Shown here in pieces: positions 16,869 to 26,131 of a stretch of 64,000 nucleotides of DNA; within the stretch, counting starts at the first letter, position 1, and each line of letters starts with the position of its first letter. Below the pieces are notes generated by a model that worked only from the letters and a program-made list of their open reading frames with translations, was not told where the DNA came from and did no database searches. Both the position numbers and the translations under genes were made by a program. Origin of the DNA: Nostocales cyanobacterium LEGE 12452 (GTDB lineage: Bacteria; Cyanobacteriota; Cyanobacteriia; Cyanobacteriales; Nostocaceae); assembly GCA_015206945.1 (NCBI GenBank), contig JADEXV010000006.1:1-64000 (forward strand). Direction: 5' to 3'.

Positions 16869-19800
16869 ATGCTGAGTGCGATTATTAAATGGGCGATCGC
16901 CCGCCGTTGGTTAGTTATCCTGGGTGCAATTGTCCTAACGCTTTGGATATTTCGGACAATTATCCAAATGCCGTTGGATGTTTTCCCCAGCTTTGCACCA
17001 CCCCAAGTTGAAATTCAAACTGAAGCACCAGGATTAGCACCAGAAGAAGTTGAATCTCTGGTAACTTTACCAATTGAAAGTGCGGTTAACGGTACTCCAG
17101 GAATTACAGCAGTACGTTCTTCTAGCGCGTCGGGAGTCTCCGTTGTCAAAGTAATTTTTAACTGGGGAAGCGATATTTATCAAGCTCGCCAATTGGTAAC
17201 AGAGCGATTGCAACAGAGTTCTAGTAAGCTTCCTGAAGGAGTGGGAACGCCACAAATTTCCCCCACCAGTTCCCCCATCGGTACTGTACTGCAATACGCC
17301 TTCACTTCTGAAAATACTCCTTTAATGGAAGTGCGACGCATTGTCGATTGGCAAGTAACAAATCGCCTTTTAGCTGTTCCAGGTGTTAGTCAGGTTATAG
17401 CGTATGGCGGCGATACTCGCCAATATCAAGTATTAATTGACCCAAAGAAGTTGCAAGCCTTTAATGTCACCTTAGAAGATGTGCAAGAGGCTGTATCTGC
17501 TGCCAATGTTAACGCTCCGGGTGGCTATTTGATTACCCGCGATCGCGAAAAATTAATTCGAGGCATTGGACGGATTGAATCTATTGAAGAATTACAGCAA
17601 TCAGTAATTACTGCCCGGAATGGTACACCTGTAAAAATATCCGATGTAGCTGATGTCCAAATTGGTGCAGCTATTAAACGGGGTTACGGCAGTTTTAACG
17701 GTCAGAAAGCAATTATTGTGATGATTAATAAACAGCCTCAAGCCGATACTCCTACTGTTACCCGTGCCATAGAAGAGGCAATGTCGGAAATAAAAGCTGC
17801 TTTACCCAAAGATATTAATATCACCCCTACCTTCCGCCAAGAAAACTATATTGATTCTTCCATTGCCAATGTTAGAGAAGCTTTAATTGAAGGCAGTATT
17901 ATTGTTGCAATTATTCTGATTCCGTTTTTGATGAATTGGCGTAACTTAGCTATTTGTCTAACTGCCCTGCCTTTATCTTTACTAATCGGAGTACTATTAT
18001 TAAATTTGCTAGGACAAGGTTTAAATACTATGACCTTGGGAGGATTGGCAGTAGCAATTGGTTCAGCTGTTGATGATGCAATTGTGGATGCTGAAAACGT
18101 CTATCGTAACCTCAGAGAAAACAAATACTCTTCCAATCCGCGCCCAGTTTTAGACGTAGTATTTGACGGTTGTCAAGAGGTACGCGATTCGGTATTTGGA
18201 GCCACCATAATTACCATAGTTGTCTTCTCTCCAGTTTTTGCTTTGGCTGGTGTAGAAGGTAGTATTTTTATCCCAATGGGATTAGGCTATATGGCGGCAG
18301 TTATCGCTTCTAGTATCACAGCTTTGACAGTAACTCCGGCATTGTGTGCAATCTTATTACCTTACGGTAACTTGCCAGAAACTGAGCCTTGGATAGCAAG
18401 ATTTTTTAAGAAGCTTTATCATCCTTTATTAACATTTTCTCTGCGGCATTCTGGAATTATTTTAATATTAGCTGCGGCCAGTTTAGTAGCATCTGCTGTA
18501 ATTGCTCCCTCCTTTGGAAGAGTATTTTTACCAGAATTTCAAGAGCAAACTTTGGTGAATACCCTCACTCTTTATCCTGGTGTATCTTTGGAAACTACCA
18601 ATGTAGCCGGAGAAGCACTTCAAGACGCGCTGAAGGGAGACTCTAGATTTCCTTACGTACAGTTGCGTTCTGGACGTGCGCCTGGTGATGCAGATGCAGC
18701 TGGGGTGAATTTGGGACATTTGGATATTGAGTTGAGTAAAGCGGGGATGGAAGATAGGGAGGGGAGTATTAAAAAGCTGCGGGAAGAGTTTGCTAAATTA
18801 CCAGGGGTAGCACCGAATATTGGTGGTTTTATCTCTCATCGGATGGATGAGGTTTTGTCTGGTGTGAGAAGTGCGATCGCTATCAAAATTTTCGGTTCAG
18901 AATTAGAAGAACTCCGCATCATTGGGAGCCAGGTAAATGAGGTGATGAAAACCGTTAATGGTGTTGTTGATTTGCAACTAGAGCCTCAAGTACCAGTGGA
19001 ACAAATACAAATTAAGTTCAATCGCCAAGCTGCTTCTCGATATGGTTTAACAGTAGGAAAACTTTCCGAAATTATTGAAACTGCCCTCAATGGAAAAGTA
19101 GTTTCTCAAGTCTTGGAAAAACAACAAACTTTTGACTTAGTTGTGTGGTTAAAACCAGATGCACGTCAAAGTCTGGATACCATTGGCAATTTATTAGTTG
19201 ATGCTCCTGGCGGTCAAAAAATTCCTCTATCACAAGTTGCCATAATTAACAATGGCACAGGCCCAAATACGATTAACCGGGAAAATGTTTCCCGTTTGAT
19301 TGTTGTTTCTGCTAATGCTAGCGGTAGAGATTTGCGCTCTATTGTAAATGAAATTCGAGATAAAGTTAACCAACAAGTGCATCCTCCCTCTGGTTACTAT
19401 ATTCAATATGCAGGGCAGTTTGAGGCGCAAGAACGAGCCACCCAGAATATGTTAATTTCTAGTGCGATCGCCTTTGTTGTCATCACAGTAATTATGTATC
19501 TTTCAGTCAAATCTATCCCTTCTACCATCATGATTATGATTAACTTGCCTTTGGCATTGGTAGGAGGAGTATTTTCAGTGGCTTTAACAGATGGTGTGAT
19601 TTCTATTGCTTCCTTAGTTGGCTTTATCACTCTCTTTGGTGTTGCCACCCGTAATGGTTTGCTTTTGGTAGATAATTACAATACCAAATTTGGTGTTCGC
19701 GAAGCGTCCCGTAGGGAAGGGATGCCTCTTAAAGAAGTGCTTATTCAAGGTTCAATGGAACGGCTTAATGCCATTTTGATGACAGCTTTTACCTCAGCTT

Positions 19801-20009
19801 TAGGATTAGCACCATTAGTAGTTAACAGTGGCCCTGGTAAAGAAATTTTGCAACCCCTTTCGATAGTAGTATTAGGCGGGTTGTTTACCTCTACAGCATT
19901 AACACTGTTAGTTATTCCAGCTTTGTATTCTCAGTTTAGAAAGTTTTTGGTTCCTAAAAATACTATTTTCTTACCAAAGATTGATGTCGCTAAAAATAAA
20001 GTAGTATAG
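16869..20009 (+). CDS. Heavy-metal RND efflux pump, CzcA/CusA type
   Basis: A 1046-residue proton-driven inner-membrane pump of the HME-RND family, with 12 expected transmembrane helices and two large periplasmic loops. The TM4 proton-relay region reads AIGSAVDDAIVDAENVYRN, with the acidic residues characteristic of the family, although the exact motif differs from CzcA and CusA, so the metal cannot be named. At about residues 943-951 a segment (VREASRREG) is encoded by the interspersed repeat TTCGCGAAGCGTCCCGTAGG (19696-), an in-frame addition in a cytoplasmic loop. It forms an operon with the adaptor and probably the next gene. Confidence 0.93.
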   Translation: MLSAIIKWAIARRWLVILGAIVLTLWIFRTIIQMPLDVFPSFAPPQVEIQTEAPGLAPEEVESLVTLPIESAVNGTPGITAVRSSSASGVSVVKVIFNWGSDIYQARQLVTERLQQSSSKLPEGVGTPQISPTSSPIGTVLQYAFTSENTPLMEVRRIVDWQVTNRLLAVPGVSQVIAYGGDTRQYQVLIDPKKLQAFNVTLEDVQEAVSAANVNAPGGYLITRDREKLIRGIGRIESIEELQQSVITARNGTPVKISDVADVQIGAAIKRGYGSFNGQKAIIVMINKQPQADTPTVTRAIEEAMSEIKAALPKDINITPTFRQENYIDSSIANVREALIEGSIIVAIILIPFLMNWRNLAICLTALPLSLLIGVLLLNLLGQGLNTMTLGGLAVAIGSAVDDAIVDAENVYRNLRENKYSSNPRPVLDVVFDGCQEVRDSVFGATIITIVVFSPVFALAGVEGSIFIPMGLGYMAAVIASSITALTVTPALCAILLPYGNLPETEPWIARFFKKLYHPLLTFSLRHSGIILILAAASLVASAVIAPSFGRVFLPEFQEQTLVNTLTLYPGVSLETTNVAGEALQDALKGDSRFPYVQLRSGRAPGDADAAGVNLGHLDIELSKAGMEDREGSIKKLREEFAKLPGVAPNIGGFISHRMDEVLSGVRSAIAIKIFGSELEELRIIGSQVNEVMKTVNGVVDLQLEPQVPVEQIQIKFNRQAASRYGLTVGKLSEIIETALNGKVVSQVLEKQQTFDLVVWLKPDARQSLDTIGNLLVDAPGGQKIPLSQVAIINNGTGPNTINRENVSRLIVVSANASGRDLRSIVNEIRDKVNQQVHPPSGYYIQYAGQFEAQERATQNMLISSAIAFVVITVIMYLSVKSIPSTIMIMINLPLALVGGVFSVALTDGVISIASLVGFITLFGVATRNGLLLVDNYNTKFGVREASRREGMPLKEVLIQGSMERLNAILMTAFTSALGLAPLVVNSGPGKEILQPLSIVVLGGLFTSTALTLLVIPALYSQFRKFLVPKNTIFLPKIDVAKNKVV
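19696..19720. repeat. Interspersed palindromic repeat inside the RND gene
   Basis: TTCGCGAAGCGTCCCGTAGG and the following five bases match a repeat type I know as common in Nostoc intergenic DNA. Here it is in frame and adds residues absent from related pumps, where the loop is shorter. Confidence 0.6.
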
Positions 20010-20053
20010 TTGGGTTTTGATATTTGTTTATTATTATGATTTGGAGTAAATTA

Positions 20054-20530
20054 ATGATTTCACTAAGATTAAGTTTGATTGTTATAGGAAGTGTAGGTCT
20101 GCTTTTTTTAGGAGATTGTAGTAACAGTAATAAAGTAGCCACTAACGAAAAAAGCCCAGCTATTTCTACCTCAACCTCAGCTTCGCCTGCTGCCAAAACA
20201 TCTAGCCAGCATGGTGAATCTAAAGGAGGTCAAGTTGTGGAAACAGGAGCCTATCATTTAGAGTTTGTAGCTGAGAAAGAAGCTAATGGAACTCATATAG
20301 ATTTTTACTTACAAAGAGGAGACAATCATGAAGCAATATCTAATGCCAAAGTGAAGGCTCAAGTTCAGACACCTGATGGAAGGCAGAAAACTTTAAACCT
20401 TGCTTATGATAAAGAAGGTAAACACTATACTGTTTTGCTCCCAGAAAAGTCTTCAGGTCAATATCAAGTGAAAATGCTTGTAGATATTGATGGCAAAAAA
20501 GTAGATGGTCGTTTTAGCTTTAATAAATAA
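20054..20530 (+). CDS. Small exported protein of the efflux island
   Basis: Start ATG 20054 has GGAG 8 bases upstream; two earlier in-frame starts lack a site. The 158-residue product has a signal sequence with Cys in FLGDC, possibly a lipoprotein although Asp before Cys is not standard. A Ser/Thr/Ala linker leads to a C-terminal beta domain (HLEFVAEKEANGTHIDFYL...VKAQVQTPDG) like the YtkA/FixH-type domains that accompany metal efflux genes. A periplasmic metal chaperone is a reasonable guess. It follows the pump by 44 bases. Confidence 0.75.
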   Translation: MISLRLSLIVIGSVGLLFLGDCSNSNKVATNEKSPAISTSTSASPAAKTSSQHGESKGGQVVETGAYHLEFVAEKEANGTHIDFYLQRGDNHEAISNAKVKAQVQTPDGRQKTLNLAYDKEGKHYTVLLPEKSSGQYQVKMLVDIDGKKVDGRFSFNK

Positions 20531-20559
20531 TATAGCAATACTATTTGACTTATGAAAAT

Positions 20560-20615
20560 TATCGAACCGCCATCGCGCAGCGTCTCGCAGAGAAGCCGCC
20601 AAGAGCGCCAAGAGT
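20560..20615. repeat. GC-rich interspersed repeat before the regulator
   Basis: CATCGCGCAGCGTCTCGCAG and GAAGCCGCCAAGAGCGCC form an imperfect palindrome of the Nostoc interspersed type. No other feature is visible in the gap 20531-20653. Confidence 0.5.
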
Positions 20616-20653
20616 AGAAACAGAAAAGTTAATAAATGATTTAGGATTGCTAT

Positions 20654-21376
20654 ATGAGAATCCTGCTAGTCGAAGATGAGCCAGATTTGGGTTCGGCAAT
20701 TAAGCGCACCTTGAACCTAGAAAAGTATGTAGTTGACTGGGTTTTAGATGGTAATGAGGCATGGGATTATCTAGAAAACCAGTGGACACAATACACCCTG
20801 GCTATTATCGATTGGATGTTGCCAGGATTGTCTGGATTAGAACTGTGTAGCCGACTACGAAAACGACGTAATCCTCTGCCTGTTTTGATGCTTACAGCTA
20901 AAGATAGAATGGAAGATAAAGTTGCTGGACTAGATGCAGGTGCTGATGATTATCTAGTGAAGCCCTTTGGTATGGCGGAATTGTTGGCGCGGTTGCGTGC
21001 TTTGCAGAGGCGATCGCCCCAATTTCAATCTAAGGAATTAACTGTTGGCAACCTGACTCTCGATTACAGCAACAGTATGGTTGTCAGTCAGAACCATCAA
21101 GGGGATAAACAGGTAATACCTTTAACTAATAAAGAATTCCAGCTACTAGAGTATTTTATGAAGCATCCGCACCAAATTGTCACAACTGAACAGATTCGTA
21201 ATCAGCTTTGGGAGGTGAGTTCAGAACCAGTTAGTAATGTGGTGGCGGCTCAAATACGTTTGCTGCGTCGCAGATTAGCTAATAGTGGCTGCGGTAATCC
21301 TATTGAAACTATGCATGGTGTGGGATATCGTCTCAATCTCACCGATGAAAGTCCCCGTTCTTACAGCAATTTTTAG
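20654..21376 (+). CDS. OmpR-family response regulator (RppA/NrsR-like)
   Basis: A 240-residue two-component regulator. The receiver domain has VEDEPDLG, the phospho-acceptor Asp53 in IIDWMLPGLSG, and Lys in LVKPFG. The C-terminal winged helix has LTNKEFQLLEYFMKHP and ETMHGVGYRL. The sequence resembles the cyanobacterial RppA/NrsR group that controls metal or redox responses. With the kinase at 22247 it should recognise the TTTCAT-N5-TTTCAT sites before the DUF305 and efflux genes. Confidence 0.92.
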   Translation: MRILLVEDEPDLGSAIKRTLNLEKYVVDWVLDGNEAWDYLENQWTQYTLAIIDWMLPGLSGLELCSRLRKRRNPLPVLMLTAKDRMEDKVAGLDAGADDYLVKPFGMAELLARLRALQRRSPQFQSKELTVGNLTLDYSNSMVVSQNHQGDKQVIPLTNKEFQLLEYFMKHPHQIVTTEQIRNQLWEVSSEPVSNVVAAQIRLLRRRLANSGCGNPIETMHGVGYRLNLTDESPRSYSNF

Positions 21377-21459
21377 GTAAAAAAACCAATGAGACAATAA
21401 CAATTCTGGCTACCAAATATAATGTACAGTCTTCACGTAAGTGATATTGAGGAAAAAAC

Positions 21460-22077
21460 GTGGAATTTCAGAAGTTATTGTCTATTTTTACTTTAGTAAA
21501 GATTGCTACGTTCGCTCTGAGTGTACCTGTATTTGCTCAAATCGCCCAGATTCCCTCTAATTCTTCACAGTCAACTTGTCGTGCAACTAAAGTAGATACT
21601 CCAATTTTTAAAGAACCTTCAACATCATCCAATGCTATCAGAATATTGTCGGCATAAACAAGGATTACTTTAGCATATATACCAGTTAGTGGAGATAAAT
21701 TTGTCAGAATTAAATCTCCGAGTTCAGGATTTATTCAAACTGCTGCACTGAAATTTTGTCAGACAAATAACAACACTCAAAACCTGTGGACTAAACCTAC
21801 TATTGGCAGTGTATGTCGGCAAATTGTGCAAACTGAAACTCTACGTCGTCAACCAAGTCTAAAAGGAGATTATATTACAACACTTTATCCAAACACAAGA
21901 GTGTTTGTGAACGTGGTTGCAGGTAATGTAGTTAAATCATACAAATCTGAAAATTACATTTGGGTAGAAATCGACCTTTCCAGAAGTTTCCCTGGAGAGT
22001 TATCCGGTAATGGTTGGATAGCCAATACTGACTTAGTAAATACTCCTAGATTAAGCAGTCTGGCTTATTGTAGTTAG
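21460..22077 (+). pseudogene. SH3-domain exported protein with one in-frame stop
   Basis: The frame starts GTG (21460, with GAGG upstream), encodes a signal peptide ending near VPVFAQ, and contains two SH3-like (SH3b) repeats: ATKVDTPIFKEPSTSSNAIRI and VQTETLRRQPSLKGDYIT. A single TAA at 21655-21657 interrupts codon 66; the rest stays open in the same frame to 22077, for 206 codons in all. A change from CAA (Gln) would explain it, since related SH3b domains usually have a polar residue there. It lies between the response regulator and kinase genes. It is either a recent pseudogene or a sequencing error. Confidence 0.82.
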
Positions 22078-22099
22078 TAGGCTATTTCGCTTAATATCT

Positions 22100-22165
22100 C
22101 GACCCAGTATGAGTTTATCCATCCGCTAGGGTCGCGCCTTCGACCGCGCAGCAATATCTTGACTC
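22100..22165. repeat. Interspersed repeat upstream of the kinase gene
   Basis: ATCCGCTAGGGTCGCGCCTT and CGACCGCGCAGCAATATC are GC-rich, weakly palindromic and unlike the surrounding AT-rich DNA. They fill most of the gap between the SH3 pseudogene and the kinase. Confidence 0.45.
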
Positions 22166-22246
22166 GACCATTTTTAGGATTTATAAATTCCATCTAACTG
22201 TTTTCCTTGTCAGGCTCAAGCTGCATGGCTACCAACTACGTGGATT

Positions 22247-23635
22247 ATGAATCAAAATAAACTCTTTAACTTAACGCGGGTACGTTTGGCTCTGTGGTAT
22301 GCGCTTGTCATGGCTGTGATTTTAAGCCTATGCGGATTCGGCGTATATACAGCCGTATCCCATGCTCATTGGGTAGCATTAGACCGAGAACTGGAATCTG
22401 TCGCGGGAACGATACACGACAGTATCGAACTGAAACTAAAGCAACCCGGACGTATTGAACCAGTCGTAAAGCAGCTTTTACCAAATATTTGTGTAATTGG
22501 GGAAAGCTGTATTCAACAGCAGTCAAGTTCTAAAAGGCATATTCTCAGCGCCATCCATCAAGGCTACTACTATGTACGTTTTTTTGATAATTCAGAACGC
22601 TTGATTGCGATCGCAGGTTCTCATCCAGAGGGACTTTCTCTAGCCTTTAACAAGGAACTTTGGCAAACTCTCAAAGACAGCAAAGGCAACCCATATTACC
22701 AAATTTCTTTTGTACTACACACTCAAGACAATCGTGATTGGGGATATATCCAAGTAGGGCGAAGTCTGGAAGATTTCAATAGTTATCTGGATGCTGTGAA
22801 ATTAATTTTAGCCGTAGGATTGCCTACAACGATGGTTGTGGTTAGTTTTGCTAGTTGGTGGTTAGCAGGATTAGCAATGCAACCTATCTATCAATCTTAT
22901 AGACAAATCCAACAATTTACAGCAGATGTAGCACATGAATTGCGAACCCCTTTAGCTGCAACACAAGCAACGGTGGAATCAGCTTTATTGATGCCGAAGC
23001 TAGATGAAATCGAAGCCCAGGACATTCTAAAAACTATACAGCGTCAGAATCAGCGGCTTACTACTTTAGTTGTTGATTTGCTCCTCTTAGCTCGCCTAGA
23101 TCGGCAACCTCTGCCATTACGACATGAATGTTGCTTAAATGATATTGTCAATGACTTAATAGAGGAATTTGCAGCGATCGCCTTTTCTGCTAAAGTGACG
23201 CTGACATCTGCAATCAGAGTTGAGCAACCTCTAAATATCGTAGGTAATTCTGACCAGCTTTATCGTCTGGTTTCTAATTTAATCATCAATGCAATTCAAT
23301 ACACGCCACAATCTGGAAAGGTGACTGTTATCTTAGATCGCAGTGAAAATTATGCTGTGATTCAGGTTCAAGATACAGGTATTGGTATTCCTCACCAGGA
23401 ACTGACTCGGATTTTTGATCGTTTTTACCGGGTAAATAGCGATCGCTCTCGTAAAACTGGTGGTTCTGGATTAGGATTAGCGATCGCTCAGGCAATTATT
23501 CAGTCACACCAAGGTAGTTTAAATGTGCAGAGCCAATTAGGTAAAGGTAGCACTTTTACCATTCAATTACCCTTAGATATCACACCAATTTCCCAATTTA
23601 AATTGCTGTATCGTCGCCAGCCTAAATTTAAATAA
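22247..23635 (+). CDS. Sensor histidine kinase of the metal-efflux island
   Basis: A 462-residue membrane kinase. Two transmembrane helices (about 13-36 and 185-210) bracket a periplasmic sensor of about 145 residues. His230 in FTADVAHELRTPL is the phosphorylation site. The ATPase has N-box NLIINAIQYTP, G1 DTGIGIP, F-box FDRFYR and G2 GGSGLGLAIA. It resembles the RppB/NrsS/CopS kinases. The partner is the regulator at 20654; the signal is probably a metal ion or redox state. It ends 7 bases from a convergent gene. Confidence 0.93.
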   Translation: MNQNKLFNLTRVRLALWYALVMAVILSLCGFGVYTAVSHAHWVALDRELESVAGTIHDSIELKLKQPGRIEPVVKQLLPNICVIGESCIQQQSSSKRHILSAIHQGYYYVRFFDNSERLIAIAGSHPEGLSLAFNKELWQTLKDSKGNPYYQISFVLHTQDNRDWGYIQVGRSLEDFNSYLDAVKLILAVGLPTTMVVVSFASWWLAGLAMQPIYQSYRQIQQFTADVAHELRTPLAATQATVESALLMPKLDEIEAQDILKTIQRQNQRLTTLVVDLLLLARLDRQPLPLRHECCLNDIVNDLIEEFAAIAFSAKVTLTSAIRVEQPLNIVGNSDQLYRLVSNLIINAIQYTPQSGKVTVILDRSENYAVIQVQDTGIGIPHQELTRIFDRFYRVNSDRSRKTGGSGLGLAIAQAIIQSHQGSLNVQSQLGKGSTFTIQLPLDITPISQFKLLYRRQPKFK

Positions 23636-23642
23636 AATTTTA

Positions 23643-24227
23643 TTACCAAACTTTACTCATATTCAAAATAAACCCAGGCAATACCGACTCGCCGCTAACG
23701 GTAGTAGGATTATCCAAACATTCCTCTGGCAATCCAGGACGATAAATATAAACTTTACGCTGCTTACGGTCAATCAACCAGCCTAACTGTATTCCTGGCT
23801 CATTCATATATTCCTCCATTTTTTCCTTCAAAGTCTGGAGGTTGTCGCTAGAAGATTTGAGTTCGACTACAAAATCTGGACAAATGGGAGCAAATTTTTC
23901 TTGTTGTTCTGCTGAAAGAGCATTCCACCGTTCTAGTTTAATCCAGGAAGCATCTGGAGAGCGTTCTGCACCTGTTGATAGCTTAAATCCGGTACTAGAG
24001 CTAAAAGTTATACCTGTACCATCTTGTTCTGACCAAACCCATAGCTGTCCTGAGATATTAACTTCTCGGTTTCCTGTCTCTGAACCAGTAGGAGGCATAA
24101 TTACCAATTCTCCGAATTTATTTCGCTCAATGCGTAAGTCACGATTCACCTGACAGAACTCAAAAAATTGTTCGTCTGTCATTTGCATTGATGACGGAAT
24201 TTGCAAAACCAAAGGGGATGAGAACAT
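23643..24227 (-). CDS. Uma2-family putative endonuclease
   Basis: A 194-residue member of the same DUF820/Uma2 family as the gene at 11571 but without the coiled-coil tail. Motifs are ASWIKLERWNAL, PDFVVELKSSSD and MEEYMNEPGIQLGWLIDRK. The PD...ELK triad of the nuclease-like fold is intact. It is convergent with the kinase gene and probably has its own promoter. Confidence 0.87.
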   Translation of the reverse strand: MFSSPLVLQIPSSMQMTDEQFFEFCQVNRDLRIERNKFGELVIMPPTGSETGNREVNISGQLWVWSEQDGTGITFSSSTGFKLSTGAERSPDASWIKLERWNALSAEQQEKFAPICPDFVVELKSSSDNLQTLKEKMEEYMNEPGIQLGWLIDRKQRKVYIYRPGLPEECLDNPTTVSGESVLPGFILNMSKVW

Positions 24228-24239
24228 AGGGATTTCCTC

Positions 24240-24335
24240 CAGGTTCGGATACCTAGCCGACTAACTATATTCTCACGCAAAGAAACAAAGACGCAAAGTT
24301 ATATCTTTGCGCCTTTGCTTTTTATCCGAAATCAT
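24240..24335. repeat. CGCAAAG-type repeat hairpin after the peroxiredoxin gene
   Basis: AAGACGCAAAG and CTTTGCGCCTTT form a stem around TTATAT. On the minus strand it is followed by a T-rich run (GTTTCTTT), so it may terminate the peroxiredoxin transcript. This sequence is a common repeat in such genomes. Confidence 0.55.
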
Positions 24336-24343
24336 TCTCAGAT

Positions 24344-24982
24344 TTATTTGTTAGGCTGAGGAGTCATCCGCAAATAGGGTTTGATTTCCTCGTAACCTTT
24401 GGGGAATTTCTCTTTAAGTACTTCTGGATCTTTCAGTGAGGGGACAATTACAACATCCTCTCCATCTTTCCAGTCGGCTGGTGTCGCCACGCTGTAATTA
24501 TCAGTCAATTGCAGAGAATCAATTACCCGCAAAATTTCATCAAAGTTACGTCCCGTACTGGGAGGATAGGTGAAACTTAGGCGAAGTTTCTTATTAGGAT
24601 CAATCACGAAAACCGATCGCACAGTCACAGTCGCATTAGCATTGGGGTGAATCATGTCGTAAAGCTCAGAAACCTTACGATCCGCATCCGCCAAAATTGG
24701 GTAGTTGAGAGTGGTGCTTTGAGTTTCTTCAATGTCTCCCACCCAGCCTTTGTGGGATTCTACATCATCAACGCTGAGTGCGATCGCTTTGACATTGCGC
24801 TTGTCAAATTCTGGTTTGAGCTTGGCAACTGTGCCGAGTTCTGTTGTACAAACAGGTGTAAAATCAGCAGGGTGAGAGAACAGCACAACCCAGCTGTCAC
24901 CTGCCCATTGGTAAAAATCGATGTCGCCGTGTGTTGAGGCTTGCGTAAAGTTGGGTACTGTGTCACCTAGACGGAGAGCCAT
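24344..24982 (-). CDS. 1-Cys peroxiredoxin (Prx6 type)
   Basis: A 212-residue thiol peroxidase that reduces peroxides. The peroxidatic Cys45 is in HPADFTPVCTTELG; no resolving Cys is present. The extended C-terminal half with KLRLSFTYPPSTGRNFDEILRVIDSLQ identifies the Prx6 group rather than 2-Cys enzymes. No signal peptide is present. It is probably monocistronic. Confidence 0.95.
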   Translation of the reverse strand: MALRLGDTVPNFTQASTHGDIDFYQWAGDSWVVLFSHPADFTPVCTTELGTVAKLKPEFDKRNVKAIALSVDDVESHKGWVGDIEETQSTTLNYPILADADRKVSELYDMIHPNANATVTVRSVFVIDPNKKLRLSFTYPPSTGRNFDEILRVIDSLQLTDNYSVATPADWKDGEDVVIVPSLKDPEVLKEKFPKGYEEIKPYLRMTPQPNK

Positions 24983-25400
24983 GTGAGATTCCCTGTAGTT
25001 AGAAAGGCATATATATTCTAGTATGCCATCATGACATAAAACCCCTATTTCCCAATCGGACTTTAGCAGTTTGAAACAAAATTTTAAGTTGTCAGCGCTC
25101 TCAGATAAAGGACTAAAGAGAGGTAAAAACTATTGACTAAAATACATCTATATGCTTTTAATTAATATGTTTTTCTAGAGGTTTTTCTTTACATAGAGAA
25201 TTCCAAATATCAGGGCAATAGCTGACTACAAGTCATTGCAGGTCTAGGCTTATTGAGTGATAACATTTCCAGATTATTGCAGAATTACAGAAAACTTTAT
25301 TGGCATAGATACAATATTTTGAGGAATTTTAAACCTGTTAAAAATTTAATTTTGATAACGTAAGTATTGAGAAGAAAGACTACAAATATGTTTATTATTT
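24983..25400. other. Intergenic, divergent promoters
   Basis: About 420 bases separate the divergent peroxiredoxin and membrane-protein genes. I see no further gene, no clear palindrome and no repeat; both promoters must lie here. Confidence 0.4.
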
Positions 25401-26129
25401 TTGAATTATAAATTACTTATGATAATAATATTTATGGTGATTGGTGTTATCCTCAGCACAACTGCAAGTTTTGCTTTTGGAGTTCCCTGGTTGATGCCGA
25501 TTTTAGGTGCTGCTGTCCCCTATCCCATTTTCTTTTTAGAAGTACGTCGTCAACAATATAAAAGTGCTTTTTGGTGGATGTTATTGTGGGGAGTTTTGCA
25601 GAGTACTGCTGTAATGATAGCAACAACTATAGCACCAGAAACAGCAGCAAAAGTTATCTTTCGTGGGCAGTCATACACTACTGAGATGTTGCACTGGATT
25701 CGCACAGGAGAAGGTATGGAAGGTTCACTCAATTTATTTTTACCAAACCATTTATTGCACTACGGGATTTTTTGTATTCTCTGCATTGTAAGTATTAGTA
25801 GCATGGCATTGATATTCGGCACTTGGATGCTGAACTACATGAATTTTTATGTTGCAGAATTAGTAAAAGTTAGTGCTAAACCTTGGTTAGCAGCTATTTT
25901 AGGCTGGTATCCTTGGTCAATTTTGCGGATAATCGGGTTTATCGCCACTGGTGTAGCTTTGGCTGCATTGGGATTAAATCTAATAACTCGCATTAGAGGC
26001 GAAGTTCCGAAATCTCCCTTTCCGAAAACTTATATGTTGATTGGGATTGGTTTTGTGATTGCGGATATCGTTGTCAAAGCGGTTCTAGCACCTATTTGGC
26101 AAAAACTGTTGTTGTCTGCGTTGGGTTAA
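25401..26129 (+). CDS. Unknown polytopic membrane protein
   Basis: The start may be TTG 25401 or ATG 25419. The product of about 240 residues has about five transmembrane segments and no motif I recognise. A 60-residue extra-membrane loop (QSYTTEMLHWIRTGEGMEGS) lies in the middle. It converges on the hps gene cluster with only 2 bases between stops. The function is not assigned. Confidence 0.7.
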   Translation: MNYKLLMIIIFMVIGVILSTTASFAFGVPWLMPILGAAVPYPIFFLEVRRQQYKSAFWWMLLWGVLQSTAVMIATTIAPETAAKVIFRGQSYTTEMLHWIRTGEGMEGSLNLFLPNHLLHYGIFCILCIVSISSMALIFGTWMLNYMNFYVAELVKVSAKPWLAAILGWYPWSILRIIGFIATGVALAALGLNLITRIRGEVPKSPFPKTYMLIGIGFVIADIVVKAVLAPIWQKLLLSALG

Positions 26130-26131
26130 AC

